A stretch of 38,629 nucleotides of DNA from Chloroflexota bacterium (GTDB taxonomy: Bacteria > Chloroflexota > Dehalococcoidia > DSTF01 > RBG-16-68-14): positions 1 through 38,629 of the forward strand of contig JADFPV010000020.1 in NCBI GenBank assembly GCA_022562155.1. Reading direction: 5' to 3'. A program made the position numbers and the translations under genes. The notes under the pieces were generated by a model, which was given only the letters and a program-made list of their open reading frames with translations, was not told the origin of the DNA and did not search any database. The number at the start of each line of letters is the position of its first letter. Positions within the stretch are counted from its first letter, which is position 1. Of the stretch, positions 25,322-32,933 are shown in pieces.

Positions 25322-26191
25322 TCACAGCTCCGCTTCTTTCAGTCGTGCGCTGTGGCACTGGAGGTTGACGGCCACAGGCATCGCAGTGATATGCGTCGGG
25401 TAGGTCTCGATGTTCACCGCGAGCGCCGTGTTGATGCCGCCGACCGCCTGCGGCCCCACGCCCAGCGCGTTGACGCGCTCCAGCAGCTCCCTTTCGAATT
25501 CCGCCGTCTCAGCGTCCGGACTCGGGTTGTCGACGCTGCGGATGACACCCTTCTTCGCCAGATACATCGCGTACTCGGACGAGCCGCCGACGCCCACGCC
25601 TACGATCAGCGGCGGGCAGGGATTCCCGCCCGACTCTTCGATCGTACGCAGGACGAAATCGACGATGGGCTCCTTGCCTGCGGAAGGCAGGAAGACCTTG
25701 AAGGCGCTCATGTTCTCACAGCCGCCGCCCTTCGGCAGCACTTTTAGCTTCAGCCCATCGCCCGGGACGATGTCGACGTGCACAACAGCGGGCGTGTTGT
25801 CTTTCGTGTTTACGCGGCTGGAGAACGGGTGGTCGACCATCGAGGCGCGCAGGTACCCTTCCGTGTAGCCCTTCGCCACGCCCGCGTTGATCGCGTCCGT
25901 CAGTAAGCCGCCGACGATGTGCACGTCCTGCCCCAGCTCGACGATGACAACCGTCGTGCCCGTGTCCTGGCACAGCGGCAGTTGTTCGTTCTTCGCGATA
26001 TCGACGTTCTGCAGGATCTCGACAAGCACCTGCTTGCCCAGCTCGGACTGCTCAGTGTCTCTCGCACGTTCGATGCTGGCGACGACGTCTTCCGGCAGGA
26101 AATGCGTCGCCTCTTGGCACAATTCGGCGATTGTGGCCGTGATCTCGTCCGCGTTGATTTCGCGAACGCCAGTAGGTGTGTCTGTTGTCAT
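25322..26191 (-). CDS. fumA: Class I fumarate hydratase, alpha subunit
   Basis: The 289-residue protein carries the cluster cysteines of class I fumarases/tartrate dehydratases: Cys in LPLCQDTGT, Cys in KGGGCENMSAF and Cys in GGNPCPPLIVGVGVGGS. Other signatures are DHPFSSRVNTKDNTPAVVH and the C-terminal AVNLQCHSAR. With fumB it forms the heteromeric enzyme. It sits upstream of the small Cys protein, cupin and fumB on the same strand. A 60-nt inverted-repeat element lies just upstream. Confidence 0.92.
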   Translation of the reverse strand: MTTDTPTGVREINADEITATIAELCQEATHFLPEDVVASIERARDTEQSELGKQVLVEILQNVDIAKNEQLPLCQDTGTTVVIVELGQDVHIVGGLLTDAINAGVAKGYTEGYLRASMVDHPFSSRVNTKDNTPAVVHVDIVPGDGLKLKVLPKGGGCENMSAFKVFLPSAGKEPIVDFVLRTIEESGGNPCPPLIVGVGVGGSSEYAMYLAKKGVIRSVDNPSPDAETAEFERELLERVNALGVGPQAVGGINTALAVNIETYPTHITAMPVAVNLQCHSARLKEAEL

Positions 26192-26216
26192 GATGGGCCT
26201 ACCATTCTGTGAACAT

Positions 26217-26276
26217 CGCGACAGGCCTTCGCCTGGCGCGTTCGTCTCCTAGTAAGACAGGCTTCAGCCTGTCGCG
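26217..26276. repeat. CGCGACAGGC inverted repeat with an inner TTCA-loop hairpin
   Basis: Outer arms CGCGACAGGC (26217-26226) and GCCTGTCGCG (26267-26276) pair across 40 nt. The right half alone also folds as GACAGGC-TTCA-GCCTGTC (26256-26273), giving two mutually exclusive structures. It lies between the methyltransferase and fumA genes and belongs to the TTCA-loop hairpin family. Confidence 0.65.
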
Positions 26277-26314
26277 GTGATTCTCACTTCAGTATAGCTC
26301 CCCGTTCCTGCGCC

Positions 26315-27136
26315 TCAACCGGGTCCGCCGGCCCCTCTGCTCCGCCGCCCTACCGACAGCGTCATCACGAGCGGGCGTGTGATCGCACCGGCGAACTCGG
26401 CATCGATGAGCCCACAGACGTCGCCGATCATGGCTTCCTGCTGCGGGGGCTCCATCGCCTGCGTGCCGGAGTACGAGCGCATCAGGTCCCCGTATTCAGC
26501 CGACGTATAGGTCTGGTCCCAGCGATAGCGGTGCAGGTGTATCTCTTCGAACAGGCCGCTTGCTACCAGGCCACCGTACTCTGGCGGCGTAAGCTCGTCT
26601 TCGGTCGGGAGCGCGAGAGGCGGATCGTTCTGTTGGTGGTGATCGTAGACGGGCTGCACACGAGCGAAGAAGCCATGATCGGCAGACGAATTGATCTGAT
26701 TCGTGTGGACGACCGCCAGCGTGCCGCCGTCGCGCAGCAGGTCGTGGGATCTCTGGAACCGCGTTTCGGGTTCAATCCAGTGAAACGACGTCGCGGCGAG
26801 CACGAGGTCGAACGCGCCCGATTCCAACTCAGCGTCCTCGAACTTGCTGGTCAGCACCTCTAGCCGCGGGAACTCGCCGCCGAGCTTTGTGCGGAGAAAC
26901 TCGGCCAGCCGCTCGCCCTGTTCTACCGCCGTAACTGCGATGTCGTGCTCCAACAGCGGCCGCGTCGCCTGGCCAGTCGCCGGCCCGATCTCGACTGCGC
27001 GCCGGTGGCCGCCGCTCCGAAGATACGAGAACAGCTCGTCGAACAACTCCGGCGGGTACGTGGGCCGGACGCGGTCGTAGATCTCGGGGACGTTATCGAA
27101 TCCCAGGCCGTCGTCGGCCCGGACCTTCTTGGGCAT
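26315..27136 (-). CDS. Class I SAM-dependent methyltransferase
   Basis: The 273-residue protein opens with YDRVRPTYPPELFDEL, then the SAM-binding glycine motif AVEIGPATGQATRPLL, the acidic AVEQGERLAEF and the post-III segment FDLVLAATSFHWIEPETRF. This is the methyltransf_11/25-type family whose members act on small molecules; the substrate is unknown. It follows mdh by only 11 nt and is almost certainly co-transcribed with it. No SD stands out, consistent with coupling. Confidence 0.85.
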   Translation of the reverse strand: MPKKVRADDGLGFDNVPEIYDRVRPTYPPELFDELFSYLRSGGHRRAVEIGPATGQATRPLLEHDIAVTAVEQGERLAEFLRTKLGGEFPRLEVLTSKFEDAELESGAFDLVLAATSFHWIEPETRFQRSHDLLRDGGTLAVVHTNQINSSADHGFFARVQPVYDHHQQNDPPLALPTEDELTPPEYGGLVASGLFEEIHLHRYRWDQTYTSAEYGDLMRSYSGTQAMEPPQQEAMIGDVCGLIDAEFAGAITRPLVMTLSVGRRSRGAGGPG

Positions 27137-27147
27137 GAGCTTGGTCT

Positions 27148-28092
27148 CTAGCCTTCGATTAGGCCGAACAGCTCTTGGGTGACATCCGCGGCGGCATTGA
27201 TCTTCGCCTTCTCAGCTTCGCTGACGGCCACTTCGTAGACCTCTTGGATGCCACCGTCGCCCAACTTGGCGATCGTCCCGCAGAATGTGTCCTTGATGCC
27301 GTACTCGCCATTGAGGTGCACCGAGCACGGGATCAGGCGGCCTTGGTCGAGGATGATCGCCTCGACCATCTCCATCGTTGCCGTCGCGGGCGCTTGGAAC
27401 GCGCTGCCGGTCTTCATCAGCCCGACGATCTCCGCGCCGCCCTTCATGGTGCGCTCCACGATCGCGTCGATCTTGTCCTGCGAAAGCAGCGAAGCGATCG
27501 GCATGCCGCCGATCATCGTGTTGCTGACAATCGGGACCATTGTGGTGTCTGTGTGGCCGCCCAGCACGTAGCCATGGACGTCGCGGATCGAGACGCCGGC
27601 CTCACGCGACACGAACGTCCGGTAACGCGCCGTGTCCAGCATGCCGCCCTGGCCGATCACCCGCTCGCGCGGGAAGCCTGTCGCGTCCATCGCGACGTGG
27701 CACATCACGTCCATCGGGTTGGCGAAGATAATCATCGCCGCGTTGGGCGAATGCTCTGCCGCCGGCCCCGCGACGAGGCGCATGATTTTGGCGTTGATGT
27801 TGAGCAGGTCCTCGCGGCTCATGCCCGGCTTGCGGGCCGCACCCGCCGTGACGACGATGACGTCGGAGTCAGCCGTCTCCTCCCAGGTATCGGCGGGAAT
27901 AATCTCGCTCTCGAAACCCGCCCAGGCCCCGGACTGTGCGGAGTCCAGCGCCTTGCCGTGGTGCAACGTCTCGACGATGCTCGGCTCGTCCTTCAGCACA
28001 ATGTCGCAGATGTTCTTCTCCGCCAGCCGCTGGGCCATCTCCCCGCCCGTGTTCCCGGCCCCGGCGATGGTGACCTTCTTGCGTGTACTCAT
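27148..28092 (-). CDS. mdh: Malate dehydrogenase (LDH-like type)
   Basis: MDH oxidises malate to oxaloacetate with NAD. Features are VTIAGAGNTGGEMAQRLA (NAD-binding), VVTAGAARKPGMSREDLL with substrate Arg residues, the NPMDV loop, and the catalytic region GYVLGGHTDTTMVPIVS. The ORF in the track starts at 28155, but its first 21 residues (with SFDKLRM) are a translation of an intergenic repeat. ATG 28092 has the SD AAGGGGGAAAG and gives 314 residues, the family norm. It forms part of a minus-strand block with icd and the fumarase subunits. Confidence 0.95.
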   Translation of the reverse strand: MSTRKKVTIAGAGNTGGEMAQRLAEKNICDIVLKDEPSIVETLHHGKALDSAQSGAWAGFESEIIPADTWEETADSDVIVVTAGAARKPGMSREDLLNINAKIMRLVAGPAAEHSPNAAMIIFANPMDVMCHVAMDATGFPRERVIGQGGMLDTARYRTFVSREAGVSIRDVHGYVLGGHTDTTMVPIVSNTMIGGMPIASLLSQDKIDAIVERTMKGGAEIVGLMKTGSAFQAPATATMEMVEAIILDQGRLIPCSVHLNGEYGIKDTFCGTIAKLGDGGIQEVYEVAVSEAEKAKINAAADVTQELFGLIEG

Positions 28093-28118
28093 GGGTCTTT
28101 CCCCCTTCTGTAGCTTCT

Positions 28119-28180
28119 CCATCCTGAGCTTGTCGAAGGACGGAGATAACGGCACTCACCCTTCGACAGGCTCAGGGTGG
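28119..28180. repeat. Inverted pair of CCTTCGACAGGCTCAGG-type repeats
   Basis: CCATCCTGAGCTTGTCGAAGGACGG (28119-28143) and CACCCTTCGACAGGCTCAGGGTGG (28157-28180) are related units in opposite orientation, each an imperfect hairpin. The family is widespread in bacterial genomes and also occurs here at 21811. It occupies the mdh leader. Confidence 0.75.
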
Positions 28181-28240
28181 CCTATTTTGGTCGAGTTCGC
28201 CCGTTCCGCCGCACAGCATACCGAAGCTAAGGCTTACGTC

Positions 28241-28861
28241 TTAGGCGTCGCTCGGGTGCGCGACAGCCCACACACGCACCGGCTCCGAAACGCCCTTCAG
28301 CTCGCGCTCGCCGCGGTCCTCGAACTGGACATCGGCGGACGTCCGCGCCAGGTCGCGCACGGTGCCCGATACCAGAATCTCACCCGGCGCAGCGATGTCC
28401 TGCACCCGCGAGGCTACCTGCACCGCGCCACCGTGGACATTGTTCCCCTCGCGCACCACATCGCCGGCATGGATGCCAAGGTGCAGCGGCAACCCGGCCT
28501 CGTTGCCGAGGTCGCGGCAGCGCTGTGCGGCGTCGATCGCCTCACGCGCAGACGTGAAGACGGCCATCACGCCATCGCCCAGCACCTTGCCTTCTACTGG
28601 AGTGCCTTCGGACTCCGTGATGGCCGTCCGCAGCGATGCGTCTAGATCGCGCTCCTTCGCGCGGAACGCCGCGTCGCCCAGCTCCTCCGTCAGCCCCGTA
28701 GAGTTTGCGATGTCCGCGAAGAGGATGATGGCGGTGCCGGAGGGCAGCTTTGGATCCGCTTTGCTAGGAGCGCCGTCGCCTTCGCCTCCGCTCAGGACAG
28801 GCTCCGCGAGGAATCTGATCCTCGCCCAGAACCCATTCCGCTTTGATCTCCCCTCTCCCAC
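28241..28861 (-). CDS. Class III adenylate/guanylate cyclase catalytic-domain protein
   Basis: Residues corresponding to 28741-28241 form a class III nucleotidyl cyclase domain: AIILFADIANSTGLTEELG with the first metal Asp, KVLGDGVMAVF with the substrate Lys and second metal Asp, and NVHGGAVQVASRVQDIAAPGEILVS with transition-state residues. It could make cAMP or cGMP. The start is unresolved. ATG 28954 overlaps icd by 50 nt, GTG 28861 gives 206 residues, and no standard start codon occurs in frame between there and the conserved domain. The region before the domain is partly repeat DNA, so the N-terminus may be eroded or repeat-derived. No receptor domain is attached. Confidence 0.72.
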   Translation of the reverse strand: MGEGRSKRNGFWARIRFLAEPVLSGGEGDGAPSKADPKLPSGTAIILFADIANSTGLTEELGDAAFRAKERDLDASLRTAITESEGTPVEGKVLGDGVMAVFTSAREAIDAAQRCRDLGNEAGLPLHLGIHAGDVVREGNNVHGGAVQVASRVQDIAAPGEILVSGTVRDLARTSADVQFEDRGERELKGVSEPVRVWAVAHPSDA

Positions 28862-28904
28862 TAGGGGGAGAGAGCCTGCCCGCAGGGGGCCGGGGGTGAG
28901 GGCC
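28848..28904. repeat. GC-rich dispersed repeat between icd and the cyclase gene
   Basis: The segment CTCTCCCACTAGGGGGAGAG (imperfect hairpin) followed by a CCTGCCCGCAGGGGGCCGGGGGTGAGGG-type stretch is a repeat commonly found between bacterial genes. It runs up to the icd stop and into the open frame of the cyclase. Confidence 0.55.
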
Positions 28905-29987
28905 CTACGCTTGTAGCTTCTCGATGATCGCGTCGGCGACCTGCGATGTGCCAACCGCGCTCGGGTCCTCGCGGTCGGCCTTCAGGTCGTACGTGACAGA
29001 CGTGCCTTCGCGGATCACATCGGCCATCGCCTGCTCCAGACGGTCGCCCGCTTCCGTCTCGCCGATGTGGCGCAGCATCAGCATGCCGGAGAACATCATC
29101 GCCATCGGGTTGACCTTGTTCTGGCCCTTGTACTTCGGCGCGCTGCCGTGCGTCGGCTCGAAGAGCGCCATATCGTCGCCGATGTTCGCGCCGGGCGCGA
29201 CGCCGAGCCCGCCGACCAGCCCCGCGCAGAGGTCCGAAATGATGTCGCCGTAGAGGTTGGGCAGCACGAGCACGTCGAACTGCTCCGGCCGCTGCACGAG
29301 CTGCATGCAGAGGTTGTCGACGATCGTGTCCCAGAACTCGATGTCCGGGTAGTCCTTCGCGACGTCCCGCGCGACTTCCAGGAACAACCCGTCCGAGTAC
29401 TTCAGGATGTTCGCCTTGTGGATGGCCGTGACCGACTTGCGGCCGTTCGCCTTGGCGTACTCGAACGCGTACTTCACGATCCGCCGTGAGCCCATCTCGG
29501 AGATCGGCTTGAGCGACACGCCGGCGTCCTCGCGTATCGCAGCTTGGCCGCTCGCCTGCGTCAGCTCCGAGAGCTTCGTAACCCACTCCGAGCCCTTTTC
29601 GAACTCGATCCCCACATACAGGTCCTCCGTGTTCTCTCGCACGATGACGATGTCGACCGCGTCGTAGCGAGTGCGGACACCGGGGTATGTCTTGCAGGGC
29701 CGGACGCAAGCGTAGAGGTTGAGCGTCTTCCGCATGGCCACGTTCACCGATCGGAAGCCGGTGCCGACCGGCGTCGTCACGGGGCCCTTGATCGCGACCT
29801 TCCGCTCTCGGATCGAGTCGATAACGGAGTCCGGCAGGGGCGTACCTTCGCGCTCCATGACGTCGACGCCCGCCTCTTGCACGTCCCAATCGAAGTCGAC
29901 GCCCGTGGCTTCCAGTACGCGCTTCGTCGCGTCCGATATCTCAGGGCCGGTGCCATCGCCGGGGATGAACGTGACGGCATACGCCAT
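28905..29987 (-). CDS. icd: Isocitrate/isopropylmalate dehydrogenase family, probable NAD-dependent isocitrate dehydrogenase
   Basis: The 360-residue protein has FIPGDGTGPEI, the phosphate-loop RSVNVAMRKTLNLYACVRP, VIVRENTEDLYVGIEF, the Tyr/Lys active-site pair in SRRIVKYAFEYA and TAIHKANILKYSDG, the metal site LVLPNLYGDIISDLCAG and the adenine-site EPTHGSAPKYKGQNKVNP. RSVNVAMRK and the neighbouring TCA genes favour isocitrate over isopropylmalate as substrate; homoisocitrate dehydrogenase cannot be excluded. An SD AAGGAG precedes the ATG. It is the first gene of the minus-strand TCA block. Confidence 0.88.
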   Translation of the reverse strand: MAYAVTFIPGDGTGPEISDATKRVLEATGVDFDWDVQEAGVDVMEREGTPLPDSVIDSIRERKVAIKGPVTTPVGTGFRSVNVAMRKTLNLYACVRPCKTYPGVRTRYDAVDIVIVRENTEDLYVGIEFEKGSEWVTKLSELTQASGQAAIREDAGVSLKPISEMGSRRIVKYAFEYAKANGRKSVTAIHKANILKYSDGLFLEVARDVAKDYPDIEFWDTIVDNLCMQLVQRPEQFDVLVLPNLYGDIISDLCAGLVGGLGVAPGANIGDDMALFEPTHGSAPKYKGQNKVNPMAMMFSGMLMLRHIGETEAGDRLEQAMADVIREGTSVTYDLKADREDPSAVGTSQVADAIIEKLQA

Positions 29988-30134
29988 GTTGAATGACTCC
30001 TTCTGCTGCTACTGCCGAGTGCCACCGGGTTCTTGCCCAGTCTAACATCTACCCTGCGCAGCCAGAAGTGCAGCTCTGGGCGCGCGGAGGTAGGCCTTCA
30101 CACCGCCTCACGATCAACCGAGAATGAGTATGGA

Positions 30135-30614
30135 ATGACAGCAAAGCGAGCAACCAAAGCCGAGACCGCACACGGCCTTTCCAAGGCAGAGGCCTGTAAG
30201 GCGCTCCAGGTCGCGCCCACCGCCGACGAGGAGCTGATCACGCAGGCCTACTGGCATCAGGCGCGCAAAGTGCGCTTGCTGGCCGCCAGAGACCCAGAGG
30301 CCAGGGCGGAATTGGATAAGCTCAATCGAGCCTTCCTGGTCCTGAACCCCGCTCGTGCAGAGGCGCCCTTGACTGGCGAGGCACCGCCTGCAACTACGGG
30401 TCCGTTTGCGACCGAAGTCGTCGCTTCTGTGCGCCGCGTCGTCGACCAAACGAAAGCCCGCTGGCCGAACCACATCCCAGAGGTCACGACGCTTGTCGCC
30501 ACGACCGCCATCCTGACGTACCTGGCGCTCTCAGCGGGCGCGGAGCCGATCTGGACGTTGATTGTGGCAGGAGCAGCCGCCGTCGCGATCTGGGCGCCCT
30601 GGCGCCGCCTCTAG
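30135..30614 (+). CDS. Degenerate J-domain-like membrane protein
   Basis: ATG 30135 gives 159 residues; the track start is far upstream without supporting signals. Residues about 15-75 follow the helix pattern of a J domain (EACKALQVAPTADEELITQAYWHQARKVRL... LDKLNRAFLVL), but the HPD tripeptide that activates DnaK is missing, reading RKVRLL instead. The C-terminal 55 residues contain two membrane helices. It is therefore a J-like anchor or scaffold that probably cannot stimulate Hsp70. Its stop overlaps the convergent reductase gene. Confidence 0.65.
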   Translation: MTAKRATKAETAHGLSKAEACKALQVAPTADEELITQAYWHQARKVRLLAARDPEARAELDKLNRAFLVLNPARAEAPLTGEAPPATTGPFATEVVASVRRVVDQTKARWPNHIPEVTTLVATTAILTYLALSAGAEPIWTLIVAGAAAVAIWAPWRRL

Positions 30615-31024
30615 CGCCCCTTCGGCGATAACACCACGAACGCACATCCTGACACATCAGCAACGCCCTGAAACCAGGCCTGCGCCGCCTGCGGCAGGCT
30701 ATGGGTGTCTGGCAGCGCCTCATCGGGCGCAACCACGCACGCCGTGGCTGCGTGCGACTCTTCGCCGGTCCAGTAGCGGAGGTCCGGGTTGTGGAGGAGG
30801 TTCTGTACCCAGTGCGACCTGCGCCCTCGATACGTACTCACCAGCAGGCGATCGCCGAACGCCGTGGCCAGCACCGGCGTCCGGTGCGGCCGGCCGCTGC
30901 GCCAGCCGGTCGTCTCTAGCACGATGAGGCCGGCCGGCAGCACTCCCGGCGCTGCGACACCGGAACTGGCGATCGGCCCTAAAACCGCATCGAGCGCCTG
31001 GTAAAACTCCGTCTCGAGCGTCAT
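30611..31024 (-). CDS. Deazaflavin (F420)-dependent nitroreductase-family protein
   Basis: The 137-residue protein matches the split-beta-barrel Ddn/DUF385 family: [32 protein letters not shown] and [17 protein letters not shown] correspond to its usual TTGRKSG and W-x2-NL-x2-NP blocks. Members use F420H2 to reduce quinones or nitro compounds; use of F420 here is inferred from family. It overlaps dtd by 4 nt, so it is the last gene of an fmdB-dtd-reductase transcription unit. Confidence 0.8.
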   Translation of the reverse strand: MTLETEFYQALDAVLGPIASSGVAAPGVLPAGLIVLETTGWRSGRPHRTPVLATAFGDRLLVSTYRGRRSHWVQNLLHNPDLRYWTGEESHAATACVVAPDEALPDTHSLPQAAQAWFQGVADVSGCAFVVLSPKGR

Positions 31025-31494
31025 GGCTGGCCGCCTCGGCGGGGTTTGTCGAGGTCAGCGGTATCGAGCAGGATCGTCACTGGCCCATCGTTCTCCAGAC
31101 CAACCTGCATATACGTGCCGAAGCGGCCCATCGCTACTTCGACACCGAGATCGCGCAACGTCTGCGCGAAGGCGTCGACCAGCGGAGCAGCCTCCTCAGG
31201 CTTGGCCGCAGCGACGAAACTCGGACGCCTGCCCTTCCGTACGTCCGCCAGCAACGTGAATTGGCTCACCACGAGCGCCGCGCCGCCCGATTCAACCAGT
31301 GAGATGTTAAACCGGTCCTGATCGACGCTGAAGATCCGCAAGTCCGCCGCTTTCTTGGCGAGCCGTTCCGCATCGCGCTGCTGATCGCCCATAGCTACGC
31401 CCACCAGTATGAGCAGTCCTGAGCCGATCGACGAGATTTCGTCACCGTCGACGGTGACGGAGGCACGCGTCACGCGCTGGAGCACCGCGAGCAT
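31021..31494 (-). CDS. dtd: D-aminoacyl-tRNA deacylase
   Basis: DTD hydrolyses D-aminoacyl-tRNAs (and glycyl-tRNA-Ala errors) in the cytosol. The 157-residue protein has [15 protein letters not shown], the active-site [17 protein letters not shown] and the second signature [11 protein letters not shown] (the NxGP region). Length is slightly above the usual 145 because of a short C-terminal tail. The gene follows fmdB by 12 nt and is coupled to the reductase gene. Confidence 0.95.
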   Translation of the reverse strand: MLAVLQRVTRASVTVDGDEISSIGSGLLILVGVAMGDQQRDAERLAKKAADLRIFSVDQDRFNISLVESGGAALVVSQFTLLADVRKGRRPSFVAAAKPEEAAPLVDAFAQTLRDLGVEVAMGRFGTYMQVGLENDGPVTILLDTADLDKPRRGGQP

Positions 31495-31506
31495 CGTGAC
31501 TGAGGG

Positions 31507-31818
31507 CTAGGAGGCTGCGGCCGCCTCGGTGTCTTTGGTGGACGAATCCTTTGTGGACGAACTGTCGCCGGACGAGCCTTTATCGTCACTTCTGGAGTCT
31601 GATGAGTCGACACTTGCCGCGGCAGCCTCCGAAGGCGGTGCCTTCCGGCTGTCTGTTTTGTAGAACCCGCTGCCTTTGAAGACAATCGGCGCCGCCTGGA
31701 TCACACGCTGGGCCTTTCCACCGCAGGAAGGGCACTTCTGTTGCGCGGGCGCGTCGAAGCCCTCGCGCTTCTCATATAGATTGGAGCACTTTGCGCACTG
31801 GTATTCGTATGTTGGCAA
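31507..31818 (-). CDS. FmdB-family zinc-ribbon protein
   Basis: The N-terminal 50 residues are the CxxC-CxxC-SSSS/FmdB ribbon: MPTYEYQCAKCSNLYE and CPSCGGKAQRVI bind one zinc. VFKGSGFYKTD closes the conserved domain. The remaining 50 residues are a low-complexity Ser/Asp/Lys/Ala tail. The family is small and widespread, first named near formamidase operons; its function is unknown. It is the first gene of the unit with dtd. Confidence 0.85.
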   Translation of the reverse strand: MPTYEYQCAKCSNLYEKREGFDAPAQQKCPSCGGKAQRVIQAAPIVFKGSGFYKTDSRKAPPSEAAAASVDSSDSRSDDKGSSGDSSSTKDSSTKDTEAAAAS

Positions 31819-31891
31819 TTGATACGCCTTACTTAATTACGGTTATGTTCGATAAGTCTATCGGAATGCCGCCTCGACACACAATGGAGCC

Positions 31892-32305
31892 CTACTGAAG
31901 GTCCGGCAACGCTAGTCCGCTGCCATCATCCGCGGAAAACACGCCAATCGCGCCGATCACCTCGCCCTTAGCGTCGCGAAGAAGCGATAGATGCCCGGGG
32001 AATCGCGAGATTGTACCGTCCCGGTGTGCGACAGGAATGTTCGCCATCGCAGGATCGAAGCTCAGACTACCACGCTCCAGCGCGGCGCGAAACGCGGCCC
32101 AGTGGCGATCGCGATAGGACTCGGGAATAATCAGCTCCAGCGATTGCCCAACGGCACTCTCAGCATCGTAACCGAACAGCTTTTCAGCTCCCTCGCTCCA
32201 GGTCCGTATCACACCACGGAGATCGACCACAATAACTGCATGCGCGTTCATGTCGACCATGTATATCAGAACGAGGGGGTTGACAGGGGAGCAGATAGAT
32301 GGCAT
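31892..32305 (-). CDS. Stand-alone PAS-domain protein
   Basis: Most of the 137 residues form one PAS fold: AVIVVDLRGVIRTWSEGAEKLFGYDAESAVGQSLELIIPESYRDRH, then the typical later strands IPVAHRDGTISRFPGHLSLLRDAKGEVIGAIGVF. No kinase, cyclase or GGDEF domain follows, so it must act by interaction or as a small sensor. Starts at 32305 and 32260 (MVDMNAHA) are both possible and neither has an SD. The 5' end overlaps a plus-strand promoter. Confidence 0.75.
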   Translation of the reverse strand: MPSICSPVNPLVLIYMVDMNAHAVIVVDLRGVIRTWSEGAEKLFGYDAESAVGQSLELIIPESYRDRHWAAFRAALERGSLSFDPAMANIPVAHRDGTISRFPGHLSLLRDAKGEVIGAIGVFSADDGSGLALPDLQ

Positions 32306-32308
32306 ACT
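32280..32308 (+). promoter_or_regulatory. Predicted plus-strand promoter into the structured non-coding region
   Basis: TTGACA (perfect, 32280-32285) is followed after 17 nt by CATACT (4/6). It overlaps the 5' end of the minus-strand PAS gene and would send a transcript into the hairpin-rich stretch from about 32315. Confidence 0.45.
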
Positions 32309-32766
32309 CGTACTTGATATCCGGCAATGAGGTTCCGGTAATGAATTACGCAGAATCTGGTAACGAAAGTGAACAGCCCGCCAGCGAACGGGCGCTGGCG
32401 GGCTGTTCGGTAGGAAAGCACTGAACGCCGATTAGGCTAGACCGGCGTCGGTGCGCTTAGGGAGGGAGCGGCTCGGTAGGGCCGCTCCCACAAGAGACCA
32501 GCGCCGGATCCGACGTTCCTGCTCCCCGCAGACCAAGAACGCCTGCTCCCCACACTGGGACTCCACAAAACGTGCGGACGCGCGTACATTGCACGCGCGT
32601 CCGCGATGCGACCACCCACCACCAGGACATCGCGCGGATGGCAAAAAAGTACGACAGGGCCACTTCGTCGCCTGTCGTGTCTCAGGTGCGATTCTTTCGC
32701 GTTGCTCTTGCTTAGCCCGTATACCCTCATCGGTCATCCTTGTACCGAGTCCCTACCCCTAGGGGC
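32309..32766 (+). other. Structured non-coding region with three perfect hairpins
   Basis: No convincing gene lies here; the track ORFs are Arg/Pro/Ser-rich shadows. Three perfect stems occur: 32371-32408 (16 bp), GGGAGCGGC-8-GCCGCTCCC at 32464-32489, and GCGGACGCGCGT-7-ACGCGCGTCCGC at 32574-32604. A direct repeat CCTGCTCCCC lies between the second and third. A 27-codon ORF with GAGG (ATG 32341) runs through the first hairpin but is doubtful. The region may encode a small RNA or serve as a terminator cluster. Confidence 0.4.
32371..32408 (+). terminator. 16-bp perfect hairpin
   Basis: GAACAGCCCGCCAGCG and CGCTGGCGGGCTGTTC pair perfectly around a 6-nt loop. No T-run follows on the plus strand; on the minus strand ACTTTCGTT follows. 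It could end transcription from the promoter at 32280 or from the opposite side. Confidence 0.4.
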
Positions 32767-32806
32767 TTGACGGCAGCACTCATTATGAATATTATTGCAT
32801 GAGTGC
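32767..32806 (+). promoter_or_regulatory. Promoter with flanking operator upstream of the winged-helix pair
   Basis: TTGACG (32767-32772), 17 nt, TATTAT (32790-32795) is a strong promoter. The inverted repeat GCACTCAT...ATGAGTGC (32776-32783 and 32799-32806) brackets the -10 element, and a further GAGTGC follows as a direct repeat. This fits autoregulation by the adjacent winged-helix proteins, which is inferred. Confidence 0.6.
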
Positions 32807-32864
32807 TGAAGAACGAGTGCCGTTACATGTTACCTCTATCATGCTCAAGAACTCTTGAAGTCAA

Positions 32865-32895
32865 TTGCATGTTCAACATTACGTGTATTGTAATG
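32865..32895 (+). promoter_or_regulatory. Second promoter-like element with inverted repeat
   Basis: TTGCAT, 18 nt, TGTAAT (32889-32894) lies closer to the start codon. The inverted repeat CATTAC-gtgtatt-GTAATG (32877-32895) overlaps its -10. The surrounding DNA is much more AT-rich than the rest of the window. It may be an alternative start or a second operator. Confidence 0.4.
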
Positions 32896-32933
32896 CATGA
32901 AATCTATTTGTCAACCCCCCTGGAGTAGTTTCT

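Noticed and set aside
27175-28113. 312-residue plus-strand ORF opposite mdh
   Set aside because: Shadow of mdh codons; rich in His/Arg/Asp with no motif and no SD.
28861-29889. 342-residue minus-strand ORF in another frame of icd
   Set aside because: Arg/Gly-rich out-of-frame translation of icd; all conserved motifs are in the overlapping 360-residue frame.
32341-32424. 27-codon ORF with GAGG upstream running through the 16-bp hairpin
   Set aside because: Its composition is dictated by the hairpin arms and there is no hydrophobic or conserved pattern; treated as chance.
32432-32762. Overlapping 97-103-residue ORFs on both strands
   Set aside because: Low-complexity Arg/Ser/Pro translations through two hairpins; no start signals.
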